A stretch of 64,000 nucleotides of DNA. Origin: Adineta steineri (taxonomy: Eukaryota; Rotifera; Eurotatoria; Adinetida; Adinetidae). The stretch covers positions 1 to 64,000 of the forward strand of contig CAJNOI010000055.1 in NCBI GenBank assembly GCA_905250115.1, given 5' to 3'. Positions 1 through 10,760 of the stretch are shown here, one piece after another. The position numbers and the translations under genes were made by a program. Each line of letters starts with the position of its first letter. Position 1 is the first letter of the stretch. Below the pieces are notes generated by a model. It made no database searches. It was given only the letters and a program-made list of their open reading frames with translations, and was not told the origin of the DNA.

Positions 1-55
1 TTTTTTTTTGTTCTCTTATTGAAAAGTCAATGTATAATTATTTCATATTTATTAG

Positions 56-630
56 GGTCAATATCGACGTTTATTAGGTAGTTTAAATGCAGTAAAACAA
101 CGAGCACCACGTGTTGGAGGTAATAATATAAAATAAAAATTATGATATATTAATGTTTGTTTGTCTTTTTAGCATCTTTCAGTGCATGGGGGTGCATATT
201 TTCATTAGTTGACTGTAGTTTTGTTTATCTAAGAAAGAAAGAAGATCCATGGAATTCAATTATGAGTGGAGCATTGACCGGAGCTGTTTTACAAGCTCGA
301 CGTAAGTTAATTCTTCGAGCTTTCTATTTAAAATGATAATAATTTTAGAGGGACCAGCCGCTATGTTAGGTTCAGCTGTGATTGGTGGTTTTATTCTTGG
401 AATGATCGAAGGAACAGGTATATTAATTAATCGATATAGTCAATATCTTATGCCACAACCTGGAATGGAAGGTAAACCTATTTTTTTCTATTTTATATTC
501 ATTAATATATTTCCTTTTTTCTTATTTAGAATCTCCACCTGATCTTGATAAAGGCAAAGTCGATCTTTCTATCCCACAATTTTTCGGTTCATCTTCTGGA
601 CAATCCTCTACGCCTAGTAATTTTTCGTGA
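56..630 (+). CDS. TIMM17: TIM17, mitochondrial inner-membrane translocase subunit (5' partial)
   Basis: Core channel subunit of the TIM23 complex, which moves presequence proteins across the mitochondrial inner membrane. Four exons are visible (56-119, 173-301, 349-471, 530-630), 139 codons in phase with the stop. The start codon and the first part lie left of the window. Recognition rests on family-typical stretches: [17 protein letters not shown], then a tract with [19 protein letters not shown], then [13 protein letters not shown] and [10 protein letters not shown]. These are the loops and glycine-rich membrane helices of Tim17. The C-terminal tail is short and Ser/Gly-rich, as in the family. 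Tim23 and Tim22 are less likely because the KEDPWNSI loop is Tim17-like. Confidence 0.93.
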
Positions 631-1031
631 AATGGTTCTTGTTTGTTTTCCCAATTCCGATTTAGAAGTAACATTGTGAAATAGATCAAAAACCGGTTTT
701 AGGTTTTTTTGCCCTTTTTTTGTTCTGTTGTATTGCATACAAAAATTATTGTCCATCGTGTTTTTGAATGAAAGAAAAAGACGACTGTCAGAAAAAAAAA
801 CGAATAAATTTTCATATTAATCAAGAATATTTAGTTTGTTATATTTTTTTAAATAACAGTGGATGATTAGTGAGTACATGTTTTTTTTCTGTTGAAAAAC
901 TGATAAGAATCTCATGCAATAGATGTAGATTGTTGACTTTGGCTGTTCTTCTTTTCATAAGATCAAGTTAAAAAGACGACAAGTGTTGAATAATTTTTTA
1001 TTTTTCTTCTCATTACTTTTTCCCATATACA
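631..1031. other. Intergenic spacer, no gene seen
   Basis: About 400 bp of AT-rich DNA between the TIM17 stop and the HGSNAT start. It contains T-runs and an AATAAA-like signal near 804, and no supported coding sequence on either strand. Confidence 0.6.
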
Positions 1032-3122
1032 ATGTATAAATCAATATATTATCTATGGTTTTTTCTCGTTACAATTCAAACACAATTCATTGATGATGAT
1101 TCATCCGATCCATTAGGTATGGACGAAGCCAATTTAACAATAAGCAATACAAACTATCCACATCCTATTATATTTACATATAATGTAATAGAATGTGAAC
1201 GATGTAATTTTGAAAGATTAAATGATTTAATTCAACCAAATACTAGTTATATTGTTAAAATCAATACAGTCTATGCGTATGATTTTCGTGTTATAAATGA
1301 AACAAATGAAACTGTATGTCAAATAAAATCATATAAATTCTCTGAACATGGTTCATATCAATTTGAAAGTTCTTGTATTATATATCAAATAGAAGAATCA
1401 GGTTATTATTGGTTACCTGTGATCATAGGCATGAGTATTATCTTTCTATTCATTATATTTACACAAATATGGCATTGTATATCTCGTAGTCCACGTTGTG
1501 CTCGTTTTCTTCCTAGTTTTACTCAACAAGAATTAATAAATAAAGATTCTTTTATTCAATTACCAAGAACTCCAACAACAATTGTTAATGATTCAAATGA
1601 TGATATTATTGGTACACTTTCATCAAGTACTGAATTACGGTTAGTTGGGTCAACACGATTATCAAATAATTCAGTTCGAATTACAAAAGTTTTACCTAAA
1701 CGTCTTCGATCATTAGATACATTTCGAGGATTATCATTGATGATCATGATTTTTGTTAATTATGGTGGTGGTGGATATTGGTTTTTTAAACATTCTGGTA
1801 AGTTTTATTTTTAAAGCTATACATGATTTTTTTTAATTTGCGTACATAGTTTGGAATGGTTTAACTATTGCTGATATGGTTTTTCCATGGTTTACATGGA
1901 TGATGGGCATTTCAATTGTTCTTTCACAACGATCACTTCGAGCAAAAAATATACGAAAAAGCACAATTTTTTTCAAAATATGCCGACGAACTCTAGTACT
2001 TTTTACATTAGGTATAATGCTACAAGGTGGTTCTGAAAGATGGGTTTTTATTCGAATATTTGGTGTCCTTCAACGGTTAGCTATATGTTATTTTTTCGCT
2101 GCTATACTTGTACTTATTTTTGATGATGCTGAAGATGAACCATATTCATCTGAATGGCCCATAGGTAAATTTATATTTTTTGCAAAACAAAAAATTATAT
2201 ATCGAATATTTATTTATGAAGGTGATGATGTTCATCAGCCGATACGAATAGAATTATCCAATACATTATTTCATTTTTGGCCACAATGGATTTTTATTTT
2301 ATTGATCACTCTTGCTTGGATTTTAATTACTTTTCTACCGAAATTTGAAAATTGTCCACACGGTTATTTAGGGCCAGGAGGAAAACATGAACAAGGAAAA
2401 TATGAAAATTGTACTGGAGGTATATTTAAAATTTAATTTTTTTTTTTATTAATTCATTGAATTGATTTATTTTTAGGAATGGCTGGATATATTGATAGAT
2501 TAATTTTAAGAAGTTCTCATATGGATAATCATCCAACATGTAAAAATGTTTATGATACTAAAATACCATACGATCCTGAAGGTAGAGAAACACAAAAAAA
2601 AATATGAATTAGTATTTTATTTCATTTCCTATAGGGCTTTTGGGTATTTTAACTGGAACTTTACTTTGTTATCTTGGTGTTCAAGCAGGTCATAGTTTTG
2701 CTCATGCAACACGTATACGTCGTGTTTGTGCTCATTGGATTATATCTGGTTTTATTTGTGGATCAATTGGTTTAGCTTTATCAAAAGGTGGTCAATCAGA
2801 TAGTTGGATACCAATTAATAAAAATCTTTGGTCACTTAGTTTTGTACTTATTTTAGCTGGTTTAGCTTTCATTATTCTAACAATATTGTATTTACTTGTC
2901 GATGTTTGGAATTGGTTTACTGGTGAACCATTTTTATGGCTAGGAATGAATTCTATTGTTATTTATGTTGGACATGAAGTATGTTCAAATATGTTTCCTG
3001 TACAATTTAAAGTCGAAGAAACAAGACATTGGCAATTAATGACTATGCATATTTATGGAGTTATGTTTTGGACTATTGTAGCAGGTTTAATGTATCTTAA
3101 AAAAACTTTTATTGCGATTTAA
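1032..3122 (+). CDS. HGSNAT: Heparan-alpha-glucosaminide N-acetyltransferase
   Basis: Lysosomal multi-pass enzyme that transfers acetyl from cytosolic acetyl-CoA to terminal glucosamine of heparan sulfate in the lumen. Four exons (1032-1797, 1850-2419, 2477-2581, 2635-3122) give 642 codons in frame. The N-terminus is hydrophobic (signal or first membrane segment), followed by a Cys-containing lumenal domain and a membrane segment near residues 127-147. The hallmark [20 protein letters not shown] is followed by a KHS motif whose histidine matches the active-site His of the human enzyme, and by [14 protein letters not shown]. The C-terminal third has several more membrane helices ending in [13 protein letters not shown]. 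The length agrees with the family. The second conserved half (DUF5009/YeiB-like acyltransferase fold) is complete. No lesion is seen. Confidence 0.95.
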
Positions 3123-3321
3123 TTGTAATGCGATATATTCATTTTTTGTTTTTCGAAAATCTATGAATTAATAAATTTCTTTTTTTTTTATATATTCTGG
3201 TAGCCTACTCCCTCTATTGAAAATTTCTATTGATGATGTCTAGAAACCTATATTTTTACCTCATGTCAACTTGAGAATTTTATTATTCTTTCATACAGTT
3301 TTGCAATTACATAAAACGAAA

Positions 3322-4383
3322 ATGACTAGTAAAGTTGAATTGGTTCCAATCTCGGAAGGTAATCGTGTAACAGTAAAAGAAAATGACAAAATCATTATTG
3401 GACGTGGATCATCATTAGGTGTATGTGTAAAATATTTGTAAATTTTTTTAAAATAAATCATTATTTTAGTGTAATGATAAAAAAATTTCTCGTCAACATG
3501 CTGAATTATTACTTAAGAAAGATCAAACACTTTGGATTAAACCAACACATAGTAATCCAGTATTTTATCGACCTTTAAATTGTAAAACAATTCATTTAAC
3601 AAAAGATATTGAACAAGAATTAAAAGATGGTGATCAAATTGGTTTATTACCAACAACGTTTTTCTTTCGTATCAGTTTCTCTACGGATACGAACAATAAT
3701 AAAGATGCAACATCATCTAAATGTATAGATAATCATATCAGTATTGACACAAGTAAAAGATTAACAACAGATGTTGATAATGTTACTACTTCATCTTCTA
3801 TAAAAGATCAAGTATGTTAATGTGAAACTAGTACCCTCTTCTTCATATGTTTTTATTCTTTAGGAGGAGTCTCAATCTGAAAATTCAAATAAACTATTAC
3901 GTAAACTACCAGCATGGATGTCTCCATCAACTTCTTCTCCTCGTTCAGATAATACGAAACGACAATGTAAGTGTATATTCATTAACTATAATGATAACAT
4001 TAAAAACAAACTTTATTACAGTAAGTTTAGACGAAGATACTAATGAACTAACTACAGAAACTTTTGATTCTGTTACACCGAAAAAAAGTATGTATTTAAA
4101 TAATTATTACTAGTTCTTTAAATAAGGTTTCGATTTAGTTAAATCAAATAATAAACCTCGTCCACCTTGTCAATATGGTGCATCATGTTATCGAAAAAAT
4201 CAATTGCATCGAACTGAAGAATCACATCCGGGTGATTCTGATTATGAAGATGAAAAAGAAAAAGAAACTAAAGATGATGATAATAAAGATACTACTAGTA
4301 GTGATACGGATAAACCTCAATGTCCATATGGTAAAACTTGTTATCGACAAAATGCTCAGCATAAACGTGATTATAAACATTAG
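3322..4383 (+). CDS. APLF: APLF-like DNA-break repair factor (FHA + Ku-binding motif + two PBZ fingers)
   Basis: Accessory factor of non-homologous end joining. In other animals APLF binds XRCC1/XRCC4 through its FHA domain, Ku80 through a short motif and poly(ADP-ribose) through PBZ zinc fingers. Five exons (3322-3420, 3470-3811, 3864-3966, 4022-4087, 4139-4383) encode 284 residues. The FHA domain is at residues 1-110 with the expected IGRGSSLG and KKISRQHAEL loops. The Ku-binding motif reads LLRKLPAWM in exon 3. PBZ finger 1 is PCQYGASCYRKNQLH...HPGD and finger 2 is QCPYGKTCYRQNAQH, each with its C..C..H..H set. An Asp/Glu-rich linker separates the fingers. The protein stops right after finger 2, so the acidic histone-binding tail of vertebrate APLF is missing. 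A start with a usable AG acceptor just upstream (3297-3298) suits a trans-spliced leader. Confidence 0.92.
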
Positions 4384-4822
4384 ATTAGTTTAAATAATCG
4401 ATTGTGAGAATTGTTTTTTGATTGTTTTTTAAAATAAAATTTGTATATTTTAATTCAAATCTTATATTGAATCAATTGTGTTGACCAAAATACAGCGACA
4501 TCTAACGTATTAATAAAACAAATAGAGGAAATTGCACATTGTATATGAGATTTTCGTTCATAACTTGTTCTCTATCATCAATTCTCTGTTCTCATGTTCA
4601 TTGCTCATTCGTATGTATCGAACAACTCATCGCTAGTGGTAGTCATCTTGCCTTCATACTCACTTCTTTCGTTCGCGTTAACTGAACAAACAAACCATCG
4701 TCTATACGGTGTGTATGTCTACCTTTTTTCTCCTCCTCTCTCTCATCTTTTTTTTTTGTTGCCTTCTTTAATTATATGTGAGTACACAGACATCTCTATT
4801 GACGTTTTTTTCTCTTAAGATA
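4384..4822. other. Intergenic spacer before WDR47
   Basis: AT-rich leader region with CT-rich tracts (about 4730-4770) just before the next gene. A pyrimidine-rich stretch ending in TTAAG at 4819 lies 4 bp before the WDR47 start and could be a splice or trans-splice acceptor. No coding sequence is supported. Confidence 0.5.
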
Positions 4823-7800
4823 ATGTCTTCGACGAATGGTACTAGCACATTACGTGTTAATGTTGCATTATTTGAACGTGATGTGGTTAAACTTGTACTC
4901 GATTTTCTTCAACAACGTGAACTTTATATTAGTATGCTTGATGTCGAACGTGAAACAGGTAGATTTCAAAAAGCAATTAGATCTATTCATATCTGGTTTC
5001 ACTCACTTTTTTGTTTAACGATGTCTGGGCTTTTTCGTTTTTAGGTATTATTAATGGTTCATTTTCGGAAGATATACTTTTCTTACGACAACTTATTTTG
5101 GATGGACAGTGGGACGATGTCATTGATTTTGTTCAACCATTAAAAACAATCGAAGCATTTGATGCTAAACAATTTATTTATATTGTACTTAAATATCAAT
5201 TTCTTGAATTATTATGTTTAAAAACTGAAGCACAAATTGAAAATGATTTATCAGTTGAACAAATTGTGAAGTAAATCAAATATGAATTAAAAAAATCAAT
5301 ATATACATATATCTTTCTTTGATTAGGTTTCTCAATGATTTACGACCATTTGCACCAAATGAACAAGAATATAAAAAATTATCTTTTCTACTTACACTCA
5401 AACGTTTACAAGAACATACAGATTATTCAAATTGGAATCCTAGTGCTGGTCGTGTACAATGTTTTCAAGAAGTATTACCACTTGTTCATCGATTTTTACA
5501 AGTATGAAACTTCTTTTTTTGTCAAATTACGAATAAAGAGATTAAGACATTTTATAAATATTGTCTATGTACTTATATAGTTATAACATATACAAACATT
5601 TCTTAATCTTTCATTCTAGGTAGACAAACAAATGATTCCTATAGCCCAAGGTGATCGTTTAATTCAATTACTTGTCAAAGGTCTACTTTATGAATCATGT
5701 GTTGAACATTGTCAAGCACGTGCAACAAGTACAGATGAAACAATTGATCTCACTGATCCAAATTCTTTATTATCAAATACACGTTTATCAGATACGGATG
5801 TTTCACTTCTTTCATGGCTTCATGCACTACCAACTGAAATATTTTCATGTCCATTCGAACAAAAATCTTTAACATTAAATATTGATAAACTTCAAAAACC
5901 TGTTCTTGAAGCAACATGGGCTGAACATGTTTTAAGTACTCCATTTAAACCTCAAACAATGTTTCCATTTAATGCAACACCTACAGGTAAACCACGATCA
6001 ACTGAATTAATGTCGCGTTCATTAGCACCACAATATGATGGATTATCTTATGGTCTTATTCGTTCACAAATATTCGGAGATTATAATCGTAATTTTGTTA
6101 ATGATATGAGTCGTTCACTAGCTGTATGTAATGTAAAAGATAATGGCATTAATAATATAACACCCCCAATAACAACAAATTTACCAACAGTTGAAGAAGT
6201 TCTTTATGAAGAAACACCTCCACCACCTTCGCCACCATTGCCACCACCACCAAGTTCATTATCACCCGTATCAAATAGAATGTCTCCACAAAATTCCTAT
6301 CGTTCACAATCACCAAAACGAAGTGTAACTAGTCCTCCATTGATAAAACAAACAAACAGTACAACGATAAGTGAAAATGGTAATCGTTCATCAAATACAG
6401 ATGTTCCAGAAGATCGTTTACTTAAGGAATATCAAAAAAGTCGAGCAGAAATTAGCAAACAATTTGATGAACAAGAAATTCGAAGAAATGAATTACAAAA
6501 ACAACTTGGTAAAAATTCATAAAAAAAAGAAATTTTATTAATAAATAAATAAAAAGATTATTCATTTGATTTAGTAACGAATCCAACAATACGAGAAATT
6601 AATGAAGTGACGAAATATGATTCACTTGAAGTATATTCATATCTTAATTTAAATGAGCAAAAAAAAAGAAACGAATTCTATTATTTAGGATATAGCTCGT
6701 TCACCTGCATTTATACCAGTCGTAACTATTGAAGATGTACAAGCTATTCGTTCAGTTGATGTTCATCCAAGTGGTAGATTTTTTGCTGTTGGTTCAAATT
6801 CGAAAATGCTTCGTGTTTGTGCATATCCAGATATAAAAACTATTCGTACAGATTCAGTACCAAAACCAGCTAAAGTTTTATATAAAAAAGGTAAACATCA
6901 TTTGGGAAGTATTTATTGTATGGGATGGTCACCAAGTGGAAAACTTATTGCAACTGGATCAATGATAAACTTATTAAAATTGTTCGACTTAATATGGATA
7001 GACCAGAAGATGATTTAAATAGTAAGTAATCATATTTTTTTATAGTTAGAATACGAGACAATATTTAAATTTTTTAGATACAGAAATTGAATTAACACAT
7101 CATAATGGCACTGTTCGAGATCTTATTTTTATGAACGATAATGCAAAAGATGATTCAGTATTATTAAGTGGTGGTGCGGGTGATTGTAAAGTTTATGTAA
7201 CGGATGTTAAAAAACAAACACCAATTAAGAGTTTTAGTGGTCATCAAGGTAAGAGTGCTAATAAAATAATCACAGAATAATAACTCTTAACAAAATAGCA
7301 AATAAATTATGATTGATGAATCGGAAAGGTTATCGATGCAGATAAAGAATGTAAAAAAAACATGATTTGCTCTATTTATTGTATTTACAAGAACGAAAGA
7401 GAATATATGAGTAAAAATGTAACACAGATCCAATCATGAATGATAAAATCAACATTTTTTTTATGAATATGAACATGTCATTCACCAAACAATGTTGACA
7501 GATGATTATTCAAACATGCGCTCACCTCTCTCTTAGAGTTATGACACACATATCACTGTAAAAACGTTCATTGATGCATTAAATTTAACATATCGAGTCA
7601 TATCATTTCAATACATCTCTTATAAATATAGTTACCGTTGATGAATAGAGTTCAATGAGTTTAGATTACAAAATTTGATTCTCCCTAAAAATACCGAAAG
7701 TAGAAAAGTTTTGAAAACGTATATTTTTAGGTCATATCTATTCATTGTTTACTTGGGATGCTTATAATTTTGTTTCGGCTAGTCAAGATGGAACATCACG

Positions 7801-8397
7801 TTTATGGGATATACGTCAACCTGAATGTATCAATGTTATAGCACCTCGTGTTACAAGTATAAAAATTAAAAAACACAAAAAAAATTATTTTCATTTCGAA
7901 TTATTCAATAGATAGTGCAGTAGCAGCTGTTGCTGTTGATAGTTCAGGTCAATTATTAGCAGCTGGTTATGAAGATGCTTCATGTTTACTTTATGATCTT
8001 CGTGGGAAACGTATTGTTCAAACTTATCAACCACATTCAGGTGAAATTCGAAGTGTTCGATTTTCTGTACATTCATATTATTTACTTACGGCTTCCTATG
8101 ATAAAAAAGTTGTTATGACAAGTTTAAATGGTAATTAAAAAACCTAACTAAAATTTATACAATCATTTTATTATCTAGGTGATTTAACGAAACCACTTAT
8201 TCTATCTAATGTAGCTGCACATACAGATAAAATAATTCAAGCACGATGGTAAAGTTTTTTTTAATTCGAAAATTTTTATTTATTTTTTATTTAGGCAACC
8301 AAATGAAATGTCATTTATTACGACAAGTGCTGATCGTACGTGTATGGTTTGGATGCCACCACCATCAGCTCTATCAAATCTTGGACAATTATCATAA
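4823..8397 (+). CDS. WDR47: WDR47/nemitin-like LisH-CTLH-WD40 protein, with a one-base frameshift
   Basis: Microtubule-associated scaffold known from neurons and cilia (central-pair and microtubule stability with CAMSAPs). Eleven exons: 4823-4958, 5045-5270, 5327-5501, 5620-6508, 6575-6630, 6689-7021, 7078-7248, 7731-7856, 7912-8130, 8179-8248, 8295-8397. Order: LisH (VVKLVLDFLQQRELYISML), CTLH (INGSFSEDILFLRQLILDGQ), LSLLSWLHALP-like middle, proline-rich and coiled-coil linker, then seven-bladed WD40 (VGSNSKMLRVCAYPD, HLGSIYCMGWSPSGKL, GAGDCKVY, GHIYSLFTWD, LYDLRGK-type, SADRTCMVW). The exon sum is 2504 nt, one short of a multiple of three. In exon 6 at about 6959-6962 the frame slips within the blade motif where ATGSNDK is expected. 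One missing A restores homology through to the donor at 7022. This is either a real lesion or an assembly error. Confidence 0.9.
7249..7730 (+). other. WDR47: Unusually long intron of WDR47
   Basis: 482 bp, against 45-120 bp for the other ten introns of this gene. AT-rich, with GT...AG ends and no open frame, inverted repeat or recognisable element. Confidence 0.6.
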
Positions 8398-8757
8398 ATC
8401 AAAACGAAATTCAGTGTTTTTTTGTTGTTTCTTTTTTTTCCTTGATCTCATTTTTTTAGCGTTTTTTTTTCTTCCTTTGTTCTTGTAATTTAATTTCGAG
8501 CAAAAACCAAAAATTGATTATTTATATAAACAAAAATTTTGCTTTTTCATAGTATTAGTTTGTAAGAACAAAACAAAAATACAGACAAAAATAATACGTA
8601 CATGTGCTGATAGATAAATCTATTTGTTTTATTCAATTTATGTGTATATTTTTTGCTTTTTCGTTTTAAATAAGATAAATATAATAATTATTATTATTTG
8701 ATTAAATTATTTTATAAAAATTAATATATCTATGAATGTTTAATAACGTAGTTCTAG
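8398..8757. other. Intergenic spacer WDR47-GST
   Basis: 360 bp, T-rich 3' flank of WDR47 with AT repeats near 8680-8700. The last bases, TTCTAG, directly abut the ATG of the next gene, which looks like a (trans-)splice acceptor. Confidence 0.5.
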
Positions 8758-9591
8758 ATGCCACCACTTACGTATTATTATGATTTAATGTCACAGCCAT
8801 GTCGGGCTGTGTACATATTTCTTAAAATGACTGGCATTCCATATCAATCAAAAGAAATCGCTTTAAGAAAAATGGAACATATGAATGATGAATTTAAAAA
8901 AATAAATCCATTGAAAAAAGTACCAGTGATTGATGATTCGGGTTTTATTCTTACTGAAAGGTATTTGAAATAAATTAATAATTTATATTTTATTTTATTT
9001 TAGTGTGGCTATTTTAACATATCTTTGTGATAAATATAAAAAACCTGACTGGTATCCAGTAGAATTAGAAAAACGAGCACGTGTAGATGAATTTACTCAT
9101 TGGCAACATCTAAATTTACGTTTTAATGGTACTTCACTTTTTCAAACAAAAGTATTAGTAAAATTATTAATTTTATTTCTCATAAATAGATTTTCTATCT
9201 AGGTCATTAAACCTCGTATGACTGGTAAACCACCAAGTGATGTTGAATTAGAAAAATGGCATAAAAACTGGGAAAAATCAACCAATAGCATGGAAAAAAT
9301 TTGGCTTGCACGATCATCTTATTTAGCTGGAAATCATATAACAATTGCTGATCTACTTGGTAAATTACAATTTTGAAAATCTTTCACATTTCAAATTTAT
9401 ATTTCATAGGTATTTGTGAAATGATGCAACCAATATCTGCTGGTTATAATGTCGATGCAACGAAATTTCCTCGTGTACAAGATTGGATGGAACGAGTAAA
9501 AAACGAAACTCAACCTCATTTTGATAAAGCACATACTATTCCAATGCGTTTGAGAGATACAATTTTAAAAGAAAAATCAAAAAAGTTATGA
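8758..9591 (+). CDS. Theta-class glutathione S-transferase
   Basis: Cytosolic detoxification enzyme conjugating glutathione to electrophiles. Four exons (8758-8960, 9004-9151, 9203-9359, 9410-9591) encode 229 residues, the normal GST length. The N-terminal thioredoxin fold has SQPCRAVYIFLK with the N-terminal Ser that serves as catalytic residue in theta GSTs, then NPLKKVPVIDD (cis-Pro) and the glutathione-binding TESVAILTYL. The helical C-terminal domain has RARVDEFTHWQH and HITIADLLGICEMMQP (N-capping box and substrate pocket). ATG sits immediately after TTCTAG, so the 5' leader is probably spliced on. Confidence 0.93.
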
Positions 9592-10760
9592 TCGATTGAT
9601 TCCATTTTTTTTTATTATAATTAGACTGGTGCTGGATTTTTATTTTACTCTTTATGATTAATAAACTAAATTTATAATAGTATAGATAATACGATATATC
9701 ACAATCACATAACGAAAAAAAAACGTGTTCCTATGATGAATCATTGACTCAAAATAATACTCGTTAACCCCCAAAAATTAACTAATCAGATCACTGTAGT
9801 GTATACAAAGAAATCACCATTTCTACTAGTAAATATCAATAAAAATTTTAATAAATAAAAATTAATTAAATTATGCTTTGAACAATTTCAATATTTCAAT
9901 CTACAATTAAATGTATTTAATGATATGAATTGCTTTTGTATTCATTATTCTCAACGTTTGTCTTTGATGCATCTTCTTTTTTCTCTCTCTCGTTCGCCTT
10001 GTTTATATGATAGAATGACGAGTGATGGACATAATTGCAATTTGATTCGTTCGATAGTTATATTTCGTATATGAGACCATTTATACATCCAATGTTAACA
10101 AGAAGTATACACACACACACATATATATATATTAATTGTTAGCAAACATATGCTCTGAATGGAAAAAGTTTTTAAAAAAAAATATTTGATGGATGATTAT
10201 TAATATTAAAAAAGAATGTAGAATTTGCATAATGTGAATAGTCTCAGAGGAAGACACAACACTAAAAGCTTGTTGTCTTCTTTGAGATTTTTCTTTTTGT
10301 TGGAACGAATAAGAATTCTCTTCGAATCTAACCAATGAAAAATTGATCCGTTCTGTATATGTGTGTGTTTCTATAAAGAGAAAAGAAAGACAAGTATATA
10401 CATTAAGGAGAAAGAGGAGAAGAAGAAAAAAAAAGAAGAAAATGGTACGAGTAGGATGAGAAACGAGAAAGAACAAATCAAAATATCTATCGAAAAGCGA
10501 TTCACACATATACACTCAAACAGTCAAAAGAAACGCGACGACAAGTAATACTTGATTAATTGTTCGAACGGAAATCTAATCATATATATATTTTTCTTTC
10601 TACTCTCTCATCATACAAGTATTAAAAACTAATAACATATATTACTTAAAAGAAAGTAGAGACAATATTTAAGTTTATATCATATTTAATTTGTGGTAAA
10701 TTATTATGATTATCTTCATATAATAAAAATCATTATATTTGATTTATTTTCTTTTTTAGT
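9592..10760. other. Intergenic region upstream of Nkx6
   Basis: 1.17 kb AT-rich. It contains a (CA)n/(TA)n microsatellite at 10110-10132 and a purine-rich stretch at 10374-10445. The only long open frames are low-complexity and oppose each other, so they are not called. The last 20 bp form a T-rich tract ending in TAG at 10757-10759, 1 bp before the proposed Nkx6 ATG. A non-coding first exon or a trans-spliced leader is likely. Confidence 0.5.

Noticed and set aside
333-542. Stand-alone 69-codon frame
   Set aside because: It is exon 3 of TIM17 read through into the next intron.
6509-6522. WDR47 stop after exon 4
   Set aside because: The frame runs into an intron with GT at 6509 and AG at 6574; homology continues in the next exons.
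10132-10548. Opposing 127- and 61-codon frames
   Set aside because: Low-complexity reading of GA/TC-rich DNA on both strands, without family features.
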